In this document: positions 13,901 to 26,412 of the stretch, one piece after another
Layout: every line of letters starts with the position of its first letter
Numbering within the stretch: the stretch's first letter is position 1
Source of the DNA: Sarcocystis neurona
Taxonomy: Eukaryota > Apicomplexa > Conoidasida > Eucoccidiorida > Sarcocystidae
NCBI GenBank assembly: GCA_000727475.1
Contig: KL647293.1
Location: forward strand, 3,918,437 to 3,982,436
DNA: 64,000 nucleotides
Direction of reading: 5' to 3'
Translations under genes and position numbers: made by a program
Notes under the pieces: model-generated
Database searches by the model: none
What the model saw: the letters and a program-made list of their open reading frames with translations, nothing else
What the model was told of the DNA's origin: nothing

Positions 13901-15584
13901 TCTCGAAATGCCGGATACTTTCTCAGTTCATCTACTGAACCAGCAGGCGACCACTCGGCCTCTGCGTGTAGTCACCAAGCCCAGCAAACACTCGCACCCT
14001 ACAGGTACGCGCCGCCTGGAATACGGAAATCCTTCATGGTCTCGTAGAAACACGTGGGCCTACTTGTGCTCGAAAGTGCGTACAGACACTGGTGCATCTT
14101 CTGGCATCCGCGCAATGATTCATGTCTACATACATAGGTTGACGGACGCATGTGTGTAGATATAACGGCTTCTCCTGCGGAGTGTGCATCAAGTATACGC
14201 AGTGGACTCGTACCCAACCTACGGTTCTTCGCATCCTCTTATCTCATCTTCTGTTACAGCATGCAGCCACGGGCGACACACGGAACTGGAACAGTGAATA
14301 GTTAGCTTCGTGCACAAGTAGTAGAGCAAGTCTAGAAGGTTAGAGATTTGTTTCAGTAGCGGCCGTCTTGTACAGGCCTGGCCATGCAGGTGGACATCTC
14401 GTAAGAGGAGCAGGCATCTACCGGCTACGGCAACGCTGCTGCTACGTCGGCCCCTTGCAGCACAAAGACGGCATCAGGTTGATTTAAAGTGCGCCGTGCA
14501 GTTCAAATTTTGCAACTGGTTGCGATACGTGCCCCCTGAGCGAGTGCATACACACTGGTACTCCTAGCCTCACGCAGGGGGGGCCTGGGAGGAAGTAGGC
14601 GTGCAGCAACCTCTCGTAGGTCTCCCACCACTTCCCTCTGTGATGCTCTTCGGGCTGGCTCTCTCATTCAGGTTCTTGTTGTGTACTCACCGCCACGCCA
14701 GCAGCAGTCACACATCGCATTCCCTGGGCGAAGATACAGATGCCTCCCTGAGAGGTGCCCGCACACCGCTGGTCTATGATGCGGCGAATGGGTACGGGAA
14801 GCTGCAGAGAAGCCTCAGCAAGCGAGAAACCCGCTACGACGAAGAAGACGCTGTAGAGAGCGAAGATCAGCAGTGAGGCCGCTGGGCTTCCGTGAGGCTC
14901 AAAAGGGTCAGTGTGCCGGTATTTTTCGCCCTCCCAACCAATATTATCACTCAGCGGCTCACGCTGCCGCCCACCGACACCCTCCAGTTCAGCGATTGTT
15001 TTTGTGGGCGGCCTCGCGGGCCCTGAAGGCATAGCTGTGTTGGCCAATCGAGCATCCTCTTCGTTTGCCCCGGAGACTTCCCGAGCAACGCCCGTAGTCG
15101 TCACCGGTGTTGCTAAGAAGACTGCAGAAGCCTCTGCTCCCGGAGGACGGGCAGCAGCTGATGGGGCCTTGTCTTTCACTGCGGATGAGGATCCTTTACC
15201 AGGCGCCGCGGACGTCTCAAAAGCCACTTTGTTTCGTACAGTTGTACTCCCGTATGTTGCTTGTTTCTCAGCGACACTTTCTGGGGCAATAACTTCTGCT
15301 GAGCGTGTCCCGGAAGGTGCGCCTGTACCGCTAGGTGATCCTGCTGTGCTGGAACACTCCGCTGGTGAGGGGGAAGGTCCTGGTAATACGGCCGACACTG
15401 ACGCTGGCCGGTAGACTGCAGCTGATGTTGGTATAAACGCAGCAGGGACGCCGGGCTTGGATACGCCAGTCGGGGTAGCAGACGGATTAGCTCCTGCTGT
15501 CTCTCGTAGAGACGCTGCTACCCTGTGTCTGCGGGACACTACAGCGGCATCCCCCTTTCGTTGCTGAGGCGACTTTTCTTTCAT
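4990..15584 (-). CDS. MFS transporter, sugar/organic-cation porter type, multi-exon
   Basis: Probable 12-helix solute carrier; the substrate cannot be read from sequence. Exons inferred on the minus strand, in transcript order: 15584-14691 (ATG; about 225 polar residues rich in Ala, Ser, Pro and Thr, then TM1 ASLLIFALYSVFFVVAGF); 11578-11470 or -11495 (TM2/3, RAFLVGNFFG); 10723-10632 (TM4, RLLCGVGMPALVV); 10375-10316 (RLLPLLALDAYAYP); 9955-9683 or -9674 (SIVLLSFAPESPRWLV, the family signature after TM6, ending near RLRYAIGAS); 8951-8790 (TM8/9); 6978-6895 (TM10, LMQNLSWSTLLPVVVAE); 5832-5715 (VLPTSVRATGAGLALG); 5327-4990 (TM12, then LPEGKGYRLEEL, a PETKGRTLEE-like tail, and a polar C-terminus; stop TGA). 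Most junctions are phase 0; 5715/5327 is phase 1 and joins exactly. Donors include GTGAGT, GTACGT, GTAAGC and GTAAGT. The N-terminal half of TM7, part of TM5 and the exact exon 2 donor are unresolved. The helix 2/3 loop reads SSRPPRHR rather than the usual D-x-x-G-R-R. The order of motifs along one strand is strong evidence for a single gene. Confidence 0.85.
7501..7553. repeat. (AC)n-rich microsatellite in a transporter intron
   Basis: Alternating CA/CG dinucleotides lie within the 6979-8789 intron of the minus-strand transporter. This is ordinary intronic simple sequence. Confidence 0.8.
11579..14690 (-). other. large first intron of the MFS transporter
   Basis: The exon 1 donor reads GTGAGTAC at 14690 and the next acceptor is a pyrimidine-rich tract ending CCCCCTCAG at 11579. 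Both sides are phase 0, so TM1 and its loop join directly to TM2. No other transporter exon was recognised inside. A plus-strand 160-codon ORF (12747-13229) lies within it and has no other support. Confidence 0.6.
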
Positions 15585-17742
15585 CCTGCTGACAGTGTGG
15601 AACGAGGATACAACTGAAAATGTTTAAGCACCTAAGAAATAAAGGAGTAGGCGTTGAGCCGCTTGCGCACTGCTTTCTGTGAAGGAAGAGTCCAAGTTGG
15701 GTACACTGTCTCCACGCAGCAGAAGTGCCACAATTTTCAGCCCACCTAAAACGGTGGGCAAAATACCCCTCATGGTCTGAGTTCCGTTGCATGCACTGCA
15801 ATTAGAGGGTGACCAGCACAGACGTTGCTGAGATATTTGTGATACTACGAGGATGCCTCCCCACTTCGTGTATATCCCACAAGCCGTTGCTGACAGGTGA
15901 AGAAAGTTCTTATAAAGGCCCTTGCGAGCCGCAAGTGGGCCCGCATACTTCACGTAAGGACTGTGCGTCGCACGTACAACCACCCCATGACCGAACGTGC
16001 TAAAGTTTTGGAAAACTACCACAAACCACCAATGTAGCAGAAAGACGCCTGCCACAGCAAGGCGGCCCTACGCGGTGTACCATTTGGGAGGTCGATCAAA
16101 CGTGCGAAGTCCTCACTGTGAGGACCGCATACTGCACTGCAGGTGAGCACCCACAGGGGTACGCGAAAATGATTGTATGCCTATCATGGATCAAAATTTC
16201 TCAATACTAACTAAACAGTGCCCGGACACACGAACTGTACGCGCTGGGGGGGACCCGGTCGTCCGTGTCATGAGTGAAGAGCCACAGTGTTGTCAACTCA
16301 TTCGAGCGAGTACGATGGAATGCCGTCAAGGAGTCAAAGTCGTGCGCCAGCACATAAGATAGTCGCTCGTGCACTTCCCTTCGCCCGCACTACCCTATAC
16401 TCACGGTTGCGACCAGAGTGCCCACTATTCGTACGTGTGCAACCGTACTTCAAATGTCAGATGCCATATTCTCGTTTGCCGAACGTATGGTGAGTTAAGT
16501 GATTTGCGCATAGGAGACTAACGTACCACAAAGGAACGCGATACGAAACGTGCACGTGTGTATATATGTGTCTGCAACAACAAAACTGCAAACACACGCA
16601 CGTACAAATTGGTATCTACATACATCTAGATGCATCCACGAGACAAGTGGTCAAGCAGCTACGAGAACGACATTTGTTTACTTCTTCACACCTTGGCGAG
16701 ACAACTGGCACGACACACGCCCAACGCTGGTGTCCAGCAAACCGAGTAGCGTGAGCACAGTATGGCCGAAAGTCTGTTTGCCAGCACAGCCACAGGCTCA
16801 CGCACAGCTGCAATCAACCTCACACACGGCACACTAAAGGCATACGCTCCTACTATCAAATTCGATTTCCCCGGCGGATACTGGGAGGTCGCATGTTGGA
16901 GACAAGCCTGGAAATCTCACTCTTGTTATAGAAGGCCTAACCACATGTAATGAACAGCACCCGTTTTCCCGAAGAGCGTCGTCCGGAACCCGTTTTTGAA
17001 CTTGCGTCCGCTACCGGGAGGCGACAGCACCCACTGGCGAGACTACCCTTACGTCCTCATCTGCTCTCGATTCTCACAAGAGACGAAACCATGCGACGTG
17101 TACCCTTCAATGCCCCCACACGAGTTGTTCATTGGCGAAGAAGAGCACGCACGCTCACGGTCAACACATACGGGCGCGTGGGCGGGCCAACGCAGATCAC
17201 ACGGCTTCACGCGTGCCTCTTCCACTTACACAAAGCATTCGCATTCACGGCTGTACCCGTTGGTCTTCCTCAGTCCGCCCGCCGTCACAGGAGAGGGGAA
17301 GAAGAACAGGGTGAAATGGATGGGAAAGGCACTCAACTACACATCACACTTCCAACATAGCTGCGGGCTCCACAACGCGGACGCATTTGTGTGCGGTCGC
17401 GGAGGACCGCTGCCGAATGTTTCACCTCGACACGAGCGCTTGACAGCGTGCCTGCGCCATCAGCTGCGTCTGCTCCTCGAGTAGATGATGTTAGCCGCGG
17501 CCATATACTCGAAAAAGAGCATACACAACCATTTTCAAGTACTGTAGTAACATGCGCGCCCAATGAATTCTGCGCTAACGGTCGCATCCCGTTGCACCAG
17601 CTAGCTGGCTACATGACACGAAGCACAAGGAGCGGGCAGAGGCCGGGAGCCACGTCCCTCCTCGTACCGTTGGCACATACGTTCGACTTCTGTGATATAC
17701 GCACTACCTTGCAAGCTAATACATCCTAGTGTGTACAATATA
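15585..17742. other. intergenic stretch upstream of the transporter, no firm gene
   Basis: This holds the 5' side of the minus-strand transporter. Overlapping plus-strand ORFs at 16950-17729 have polar, coding-like composition but start without ATG, share the stretch with one another in different frames and contain no motif I recognise. I see no promoter motif I can name. Confidence 0.4.
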
Positions 17743-18062
17743 TTAGCGTTTTGCCCACCAGTACGTGAACCATATGTATGTGTGGATACTGCGTACTGTG
17801 GTGATGTTCTGCGTCTGTGGTCTGCGCCCTACCGTGCAATTCAATACATTCTATGTGTGTAATAAATTAGCGTTTCGCCCACCGGTTGGGGAAGAATACC
17901 CATGTGTCGATATTGCGTACTGTAGCGATGTTTTAATTCTGTGGTCTGCACACTACCTTGCAAGTCAATACACGAGCATTCTAGTGTGTATAATAAAGTA
18001 GCGTTTTGCCCGCCAGGACGTTAAGAATACGTGTGGGTCGATATTGCGACCTCTTGTGAACC
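17743..18062. repeat. diverged tandem repeat, unit about 124-131 bp
   Basis: The phrase TTAGCGTTTTGCCC recurs with small changes at 17743, 17867 and 17998. Each copy is followed by a diverged block containing GATATTGCGTACTGT-like and GTGGTCTGC-like segments. Roughly two and a half units are visible. Two unit lengths and many substitutions suggest an old array. No coding role is evident. Confidence 0.75.
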
Positions 18063-18765
18063 GGTGTGTGTGTAGGGGGCTTGCATATACATTTATACTC
18101 GAGCTTGTCGATCTACAGATGTACGTGCTACTGTCTACCTCAATATGCTAATTACTCCAAACTTCATGCTAATTACCGCAGACACCCTCCTAGCCTCCGG
18201 CAGCGGATGCCGTGCACTTCGGAGGGTACGCATACGGCGAGTGGGGGAATGCAGACACATTAGCGCGTGCAGCAACGCTACACTTGTCCCGTCTTCTGTA
18301 CGCTAGAACTGTGCTTCATGAGACACTCTACAGCTGTAGTCCCCATTGAGCATAGACATAAGCGTACGACCGGCGGAATCTCAACGAGCACAGCAGCGTC
18401 ATTGACAATGTCGGAGCACGAGCGGTAACGCTTTTAGTACAGTGGGATTGAAAAGTACCGCACACATGCACAACCGGCGGTAAAAAGGCGTTGGACCCGT
18501 CACCAGCAGCGTTTTTCTGCTAGCTGCTGACGCTATCCGACGCAACGGAGGAGGCCACACGATTTCGAGGGGCTGTTCGTTAAGGTTGTACACCAGCCCT
18601 TATTTCGACCACATTGCCTTCCAATGTAGACGCTACGAGAACCAGTGCACACACACACTCTAGTCCTACGACACGTGCTGCTGAGACACCATACTGCATG
18701 TGTGTTCTACGTGACACGAGCTCTTTTCTCTCTGACCGCCAAACTCTGCGTACGGCCCTCTCTAG

Positions 18766-19041
18766 ATGCTTGGTGAGAATAGTGGGAAGCTCTGGCGCTC
18801 TGGCGCGTGCTGCAGCACACTAGACCAACGGGAGTCCGCACGTTTGTATCTCGTGACGCGACACTTTTGTGCCACCGACGTATTAAAGTCCCCCGAACAC
18901 GAAGTGAGGGAAACGCTAGAGGATGCCTTAGAGCTCCACAGCTCTCTGTGGAGCTGCCGGAAGTGCTCAGCATCAGCAGAAACTGCAGCATGCGCTTGCG
19001 GTGCCATGAACCAGCTGCAAGTGTCCTTGGATGACAAGTGA
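18766..19041 (+). CDS. hypothetical ORF, unknown function
   Basis: This 91-codon ORF begins with ATG and has an acidic, Leu-rich middle (DALELHSSLW), a C-x2-C pair (SLWSCRKCSA) and a polar tail. The composition looks coding, but no domain is recognised and longer ORFs overlap on the minus strand (18707-19075). It could be an exon or chance. A minus-strand ORF at 19079-19444 next to it is equally coding-like, with an internal donor-like AAG|GTATCTG. Confidence 0.2.
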   Translation: MLGENSGKLWRSGACCSTLDQRESARLYLVTRHFCATDVLKSPEHEVRETLEDALELHSSLWSCRKCSASAETAACACGAMNQLQVSLDDK

Positions 19042-20008
19042 CCTTCGAAGAAACCGGAGGCGGTAGAAACATCACCCCTCAGGTGTAACGCAGATCGCCG
19101 TCAAGTTGAGGGGCCTTTTCGTGCGCCAGAGAGTGTTGCCCTATACACCAAACATCTGTCAGGGAGAGCTTTTGTAGTCGGTGATTTGATGGTATGCTGT
19201 CCTCCCCCACATCCCCTACATGTGTGTGCGGAGCCGATGCGCGAACGGAGCGCAGGACGTGAGGGTTCCTGGCAGTGCACCTTTCTCCCTCCGACGGACG
19301 GCAACGCGAAGACGGCGACAACGAAGTTGCACCCCCGGGAGTGAGCGCCCCCTTTGATCCAAATCCCTGTATGCGAGCCCCCCGGCCAATCTTAGGAATG
19401 GTAGCAGATACCTTGCGAAGTGCCTGCTGATCACGACGTCCCAAGCAGCGCAGGCCAGAATCTCTGTCCTCGAACCAGCGAAACGTGCTGCCTCGAGTAC
19501 ATTAGGTGATATTCGGCTCGCAAAAATGACGTTTCACTGTCTGTCGGCGCTCTACGGCGTTTCAGCTCGCTGTCTGTCACTCCGCGGGCTGCTGTTGTAC
19601 AAGCGCTGTAGGGGCCATCGCAGGGCAAACAGCAAGATCTGCTGCTCACAAATAATGCCTCTTGTCAGGAAGGTGATTGTAAGTTTGAGAGTGCGCAGCG
19701 ACTAGGCAGAATTCAACATTCAGTAAAGTGCGCCGCTTGTGACCACATCCTCAGAGAGGAGAGAACGGCACCATGTGGACATTTGCGGATAGCGGCTGAC
19801 AGCTGTGTATTTTCTTTTCAAGATGTAAAACACACACTTGACTTCGGCGCCACACTGACCGAGAAAAACGCGCAGAGGAAGCGAAACGTTTTCGCTTTCT
19901 GATATCTTATGTCCCTCGACCTGCCGCTCCTTACTAAATTTGCGAGAATCATCGCCTGAGGACGTGGTCAACATGAACCGCCTATGCCTGATTAGCTCAA
20001 CCCCCACT

Positions 20009-20325
20009 ATATGCGTGTGTGCGTCTAGCTGACGTATGCAGTTATGCAAAAACGTGCATCATCGTGCCTCCGCCGCGCACGTACGATGCACCATTCTGTA
20101 GATCAACGGGAACATATGCGTGTGTGCATCTAGCTGACGTATGCAGTTATGCAAAAACGTCCATCATCGTGCCTCCACCGCGCACGTACGATGCACCATT
20201 CTGTAGATCAACGGGAACATATGCGTGTGTGCGTCTAGCTGACGTATGCAGTTATGCAAAAACGTGCATCATCGTGCCTCCACCGCGCACGTACGATACA
20301 CCATTCTGTAGATCAACGGGAACTC
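20009..20325 (+). repeat. 105-bp tandem repeat, three copies
   Basis: Units begin at 20009, 20114 and 20219 with only a few substitutions between copies. The period is a multiple of three, so the plus strand stays open and would encode three copies of a 35-residue unit containing DVCSYAKT and VPPPRTYDAPF. There is no good start codon or flanking exon, so I treat it as a DNA repeat first and a possible repeat protein second. Confidence 0.9.
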
Positions 20326-20911
20326 CACTGTCAGCATAACACGCCTTCTGCTGCACGAAAGCCACCGTGGAGCGTATATGCCCAACAAAGTCATGAAAGA
20401 AGCAATATCCTCAACGTACAAACACACCTTTCCGACACGGCTGACAACCCCACTGATTCCTTGTGACGCTTGCACTGTTTCAGTAACTCTCCCCCAGCAC
20501 AAAAGTACACAGGCGACAACAGCCCAAGTGATCTGCACTCAGGCACTCACCTGAGCTCTCTTACATTGGCATCTTGTGCACCAGTATTCGAGCAGCTGCT
20601 CGTCAGAAAGCTAACATCAGCGCGAATAATAAGGTAGCTTCTTGCTGAACGTATCAGCTGACGACAGGAGCCAAGAGTCTCCGTACTACAAGAAGTAAGA
20701 ATACGCGAGTGACCGACCTTGCCGACGTCCTCATGCTGATGTCCCACTTCTCCCTGCGAATGTGCAGCTGCGGCCGGAAGGTGAAGAGATCATTTGCTAC
20801 AGACTTATCGAGTGCGAGGGCGTGATAGTGGTGGTCGCACGCGCCCTTTGTATTCTACCGCGCACGCCGCTGCAGAACTCATTTCAAAGTGACTGAACAA
20901 GAGTAACAGAC

Positions 20912-21069
20912 GCAGCAACAACGACGCGTGCTACACGTGACAGGAATATCTCCCCGACGTAGATGTCAAGAAAATTGCTTCCCGTGCAATGCAGCAACAA
21001 CGACGCGTGCTACACGTGACAGGAATATCTCCCCGACGTAGATGTCAAGAAAATTGCTTCCCGTGCAAT
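20912..21069. repeat. 79-bp perfect tandem duplication
   Basis: Bases 20912-20990 and 20991-21069 are identical as far as I can read (both start GCAGCAACAACGACGCGTGC). A perfect copy in otherwise diverged DNA means a very recent duplication or an assembly artefact. Confidence 0.9.
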
Positions 21070-21703
21070 GTAGACTAGTCCGCTTGAGTGATCGCTCAAA
21101 AGGCTTGCCGCGGATATATTCACGAACATTGACGCCTAGCACGCAGTCAGATGAACTGCCTCCCACTGCTACATTTCTTCTAACCTCTGGCTTCGTCACA
21201 CTCAACGTGTGTGCCCTCAGAGACTAATTCTGCCGCCACTTGGTTGTATACACGTAGAGCAGCGCGTGTGGCTACCAACTACGCAGAACTACAGAGCTCT
21301 TCAACTCCGGACTTCTGGTTATCAATGAGTGTGTTGTTCATTCATTCGCGCGTGTGTGTCTGGGCATGCGGTCCTAACTGGACTCTCACTGTGTGCTCTC
21401 GTATCATCATACAGTTCGCACAGGCAGAATCGTCGGCATACGCGCTGCAGGAGGTGCGGAATTTAGGCGTAACACAGCTGCGCAGCCCGTCGTCATATCA
21501 CAGCTAGCACAGTATGCCGCTGCTCGCGACATGCAGTGCTTCTCAAGAGCGTGCCAACACAGGCCAAACAGCAGAATATTGGCCACCTTGATTCAGCACG
21601 GGAAAGGTAAGAGGGAGCACTGAGCGACACGTATGCTTACTCATACACCTACCAGCTCAGTCTCTCTCTGTATATACATGCTCGTAGGTGCACTTAGAGG
21701 CCT

Positions 21704-22093
21704 TTACCATCTTGTGGGCGTTTCACGGACATATCTCCACGAACGCGAGTATACACATCCACCGATCTGGAAGCATCTGCGTGTGCGTACACGCGTTAGA
21801 CTGTACGCGCCTTTATTCACGTAGACTTGGCAGTGTTCGTAGCTTTGCCCGTCTGTATCCCTCTCGACGTATGCGTCACTGACTGCGAGTGTCGGTGTGT
21901 CGAGCTTGAGCGGAGGCAGCTTTGAAGCCTCTGTACTGTTCAAGTACTTGTTGACATGTAGTGAATGACTATTTGTGGCTTCTGTGGGGGTGTGGTGTCT
22001 AACTGGAGCTGTAGCGAGTGAATACACCTTTCCAGCGTAATGTATGAGTTGGTAGGTAGGTGCACCAGGAGGCGCGCCCGCTTCGTATATCAT
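21704..22093 (-). CDS. hypothetical ORF, unknown function
   Basis: This 129-codon minus-strand ORF starts at a true ATG (22093) with an N-terminus MIYEAGAPPGAPTYQLIHY. The first 85 residues look like ordinary protein: balanced charges, Asn, Thr and Tyr, no homopolymers. The last third (Arg-rich, CFQIGGCVYS) looks less so. A donor-like TAC|GTGAAT occurs near residue 90, so the true gene may splice before the ORF stop. No domain is recognised. Confidence 0.3.
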   Translation of the reverse strand: MIYEAGAPPGAPTYQLIHYAGKVYSLATAPVRHHTPTEATNSHSLHVNKYLNSTEASKLPPLKLDTPTLAVSDAYVERDTDGQSYEHCQVYVNKGAYSLTRVRTRRCFQIGGCVYSRSWRYVRETPTRW

Positions 22094-22099
22094 GCTGGT

Positions 22100-25000
22100 T
22101 CAGCACGAAGGCACTCCTTTCCGCATAAACACTACTAAGTATCGTGCAGGTCGAGTAGGGCCTGTCCGCGCGGGGGTTACGTACACTCCAATACGCACGC
22201 GTCTGCAACTACACACATTTCTGCGCATACAAAAAATGCATATCCATGTAAACCTGAATGCTGCCATTCACCGTTCCACGAATGGGTACATGTGTGTGTC
22301 TCCTCGTACGGTGGTATTGCCCACCACAGCACGCAAGTATCCTTGTATCATTTCAGTTCGATTGCGAATTCACGGACGCGGCAATATATATGCTCTCGTG
22401 ATTACCCCGATACTGCTATGTGTCCGCGTCTTGTGTATCTTGATGTAGGAAAAGTGTAAAACTTAAATATTTCAGGCCCGCTGCTGCACATATCGTGACG
22501 GATGTTGCCCCCACTGCTGCCGCTGTGCTGTCGTTGCTGTTGCTCTTCCTCACGCAAGCAGTGGATGCTAATACTAAATGGATGCGGTCTCGGTACTACA
22601 CACGACTGTGGTACCGACGGCAGCACTGCCAGCTGGAGCACGCGCACCCGCTGCCGTCACTCGGGTGTAGTAGAGCCTTGCGACGAGACCTTCAAGGCGA
22701 AGGCAAATCCTCCGCCCCCCCCTCTTTTCCCCATGGTGGGCTGATGCTGTTGTTATTGCGGGTGCTGCTGTGGCTTCCCTGCTGCAAGGCACCTCTGGGT
22801 AGAAAAGGGTGCTTCGTCAATTGCGTCTTGTAAAGATTGAAGTCGAGTAGTTCCCATGTTCTCTGCAGAAGAGTGCGGTAGTAAAGCGGCTGCGATTTTG
22901 TGCGTTTCCCTCCACTCCCATGCTGCCCCGTCTCCCGTTGTCTGCTAGCACTTGCGTGTGTCACGGCCTGCTTTTATTTCTCTTGCACATAGGCGCCGTT
23001 TCACCTGTGTGCTCTTCCTCAGCAGGCCAGCCGCACCCCTCGCACATCTCTGACTTTTTAATCTTCTTCCCTATCTGGAAAGTCCGTGCAGCCGTTTCCT
23101 AACAGCTGCATTTCCGCCGTTGATGCTACCGCTGCGACTCGTCCTGTGCTGGCTTCTAGGCTCGCCGTCGTAGCGTTGTGGTTGAACCACGGAGCCATCT
23201 GTGGGCGTTTGGGTGTGCGTGGTGCATCCGTCTGAAAAAGAAATCATGCAGCGAAAACGGCGGGAAGGGAAGCAGCTGCAAGGCCAGCAGCAAGAGAGTT
23301 GATATGCAGTAGGTACGCTTCTTATCCGAGGCATCCTTTGTGCATTTTCGCGTGGTCCGTTCAGCACTCCATCCCAGCGGAAGACGGCATGTGTGTGCTC
23401 CTCTGCGCTCCCCTCCTTCGGCTGTTCGCGTCTCGAGTGAAAGAATAATTCAGTAATACTGCCACGAACTGTACTGCACGTGCGCCAAGTCCGTGGAGAA
23501 AGGGAAGAACACTTAACGTATACATAGTGATCTTTAATCTAGTTGTGCCTTGAATAAACGCACACGCACCAGGATACATCTGCGGCTCCCAAAAGGCATA
23601 CATGTTCGGCGGGCCCGCGTTAGAAGCAATTTCACCGTTGATTATTCGTGCACATGTGGTAAGACATGGGTTTCGTAGCTTGAAGGGTGGCCGCCGTGCT
23701 ACCGGGGATCCATTTCCTCTGCCAGTAAATGTATGGACGGCGGATGTGATACAAGATGGTGTGCCTGCAGTATGGGGTGTACGTACACGTGATTTAGTAC
23801 GCCTGCGACCTGCGTGTATCCGCCCATTAAAGTGCAATGTAAGTACACCTCAGTTCGAGCGGGGTTCCCACGCGGTGGTGCTGACACCGCTGGTGTAGCT
23901 ACTGAAACCGGTCAAACTGTCTCGAACCCACACGTACGGAGATACGTGTGCAGAACATGATCCGTGTGCACATCTGCACACACGTAATACTTTCTTTATT
24001 AGCACCCATCTGTGTGGTATGTAAACACCTCTATGTTCACCGGTAGGTCACTGCGGGCCTTTCCCCTCTGCAGATGCGCTTTGCTGAATTCGGGAGAAAG
24101 GCAGCAGCACACCTAATTCATTCGTACACATTGTGTGTACGAAACTGCATCCAGATGTACACGAGACATGTCTTGTGTATGTGCCTTTCGCCTCTTTCTG
24201 TGTGTGCATGGGTATACCCGAAAGCCAGCATCGATATATCTGTACCCTCAAGCTGCACAAGCAGCTGCACAAGCACTTCTGGTCACGCTCGTGCGTACAA
24301 ACATACATTAAGCAGCACAAGCATTCAGAAACTCACCTGGTTTACGTGACAATATGCGGCACTAACAACGTCGGATACTATAGACCTCCACGGGGCTCGC
24401 ATGTATATTGCCCGCGCTTCCCGTATACATAAGGAAGTCCTGTAGAGAAACGTTCCACGTGGCCGGGACGTCTCTTTCGGCACCGAAAATACAAACTCTC
24501 AAATATCTATGCAGCGATTCGTAGATACTTGACGCTCGATAATCTGTGGTGGAGTGAAGAGATCACTTACACGTGTGAGTACATATATGGAAATATAGAT
24601 ATATACGTGTATGCGCATAAGTGTGTAAATATATATACCTATGAATGGATATATGGTTCTAAGTCTGTAAGGACACACATAGGTGGATAGTCTTGCAAGA
24701 GATACATGAGCACAAACACACCTGTGCGCGTGCACGTTGAGCGTCCCGCGTGAATTCACATTATTTCTACCGCCGTACACATTCGTGTGTATGCACCCAT
24801 AAGGCCATGCACAGCGCCTTTGTGACTGAAGGGAAACAGAGATTCGTACGTAGATTTCTTCGGTATATACGCTCGGAATGACTTTTGTTATTCCTGCCAC
24901 ACAGCCGTACTTTCGTGCGCGTATTTGATGATGCACGCCTCTCGTGCAAGTCGTTATCTTTCAGGTGCCCTGTTATACAGGTATGTATATTCTTCTGGTC

Positions 25001-26270
25001 CCCTTGCTTTCTATGTATGTAGATCAGTCTACCTCGACGACCGTGTGGAATTTACAGGTACCCATTTCTACATGTTCTCTTTAAAATGATCGTACGTCTC
25101 TTCGCGTGATAGCCAGTTTGTGTATGTTCCCGTTTGCACGTGTATAGATGTACCTAGTACACACGTCGTTTGCTTACAAGACCTAGTGTGTGTGCGCTTA
25201 CGCGTGCATGTATATATACAATCGCACACCTATGCGCCTCTCTCTGTCCATCCGTGCATATGTAAGTGCGGAAACGCGTGCATGTAGTTTCTGCTTATCT
25301 TTCTTTCTCACCTTATCGCTACACGTGCGTTGACAGCCCTCCTTGAACTACTTGCTCGTACGATTCTTTGCGGCATTCACATACGTGGTAGACGTACGTG
25401 CGTGCGAGTCGCTCGCTGCCTGTGTGTGCCGACGTAGTATCTTCGACGGCTTCACCTTTCTACGTGGTAGCTCCTTCACAGACAAGAAGGAATGTGCATC
25501 TTCTCTTGTTGGTGTGTTTTCTTTGTAACAGACAGGTAGTCTGTGGTTGCGTTTGACAGCCTAATTGCGCGTCCCCGGCTGTTCTAACGTTTGCAGAATT
25601 GCCTCACTTTCTCGGCACCATTGCTGCTGCGCCTTCCACGTGTCGAAAGTAGTGATTTTATTCGCACTGCAGGGTACATGGACACAAGCGGAGAGGCGTA
25701 CAGTAGGGTACTGCTCTCTGAACACCATTTGGTGTGTCTTTGCATGTATGATGTTCATTCTCAGGACTCCTTACGTGTGTGTTACACTCTGTCGTGCTGC
25801 TGCTGTTTGTAACTTCGCCGTTCCGTGGACCGGTGCCGGTCCACACAGCTACATCCGCCTGCTGCCGCCGGGGATTCCCGCGTCTGGTGTTCCTGTGCGA
25901 TGCGGATGCGTTTCTCCTGCTGCTCCCTCGGCCGTATTCATTCGCAGCTTCTCTGCTGTTTCTGACTTTTGCTGGTCGTTGCTTGTGTGTGCCGCTGCCT
26001 CTGTCTGCTGCCCTGCAGTGCTGCGTTTTGATCTGCTGCTGCAGTTGATCCGCGCGGCTGCTGCTTGCGTGTGTGCTCCAACACGTGGGGGCAGGACCGC
26101 GTCGCAGAGCTCCGGTGTCGATGATCGGCCCTCAGGAGGTCGTACACTCCGTACAAATAAGCGCGTAAACACCACAGGTGGCGAACGCCACCACCAGGCA
26201 GCAGAAGAAGGGCTCTTCGGAAAGATACGGGAGTGCACACGGGTAGCTGCTAATTCTTTATCTACCATTC
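22100..26270. other. gene-poor stretch with simple repeats
   Basis: It contains CTG-rich plus-strand blocks at about 22500-22560 and 25790-26070. The 24560-25300 part is rich in TATA/GTGT simple sequence. In this window CTG on a strand marks introns or UTR of that strand, or exons of the other strand. The 25790-26070 block could therefore be 5' UTR or intron of the plus-strand SET gene, or minus-strand coding (open minus-strand ORFs at 25849-26322 and 26258-26749). Confidence 0.4.
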
Positions 26271-26272
26271 CG

Positions 26273-26412
26273 ATGCGCGAACGACACGACGGTGAAGCTT
26301 TGGCATGGCTTCTTTCGTTCAACTTTGCGGAGTTGGTCTGGCTGGAAGTTCTTCCATGCAGTGCTGAGGCGCCTGACGCTATGCGGCGGCTGCTTCCTTT
26401 GTTTTCCCATGC
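26273..26412 (+). other. candidate 5' exon of the SET/PHD gene
   Basis: An ATG at 26273 opens a frame MRERHDGEALAWLLSFNF that stays coding-like for about 45 residues. Possible donors are GCA|GTGCTG near 26360 (phase 1) and TGC|GTATGC at 26413. The phase-1 donor would match the acceptor at 26649. The opposite strand is also open here, so this is a hypothesis only. Confidence 0.3.
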
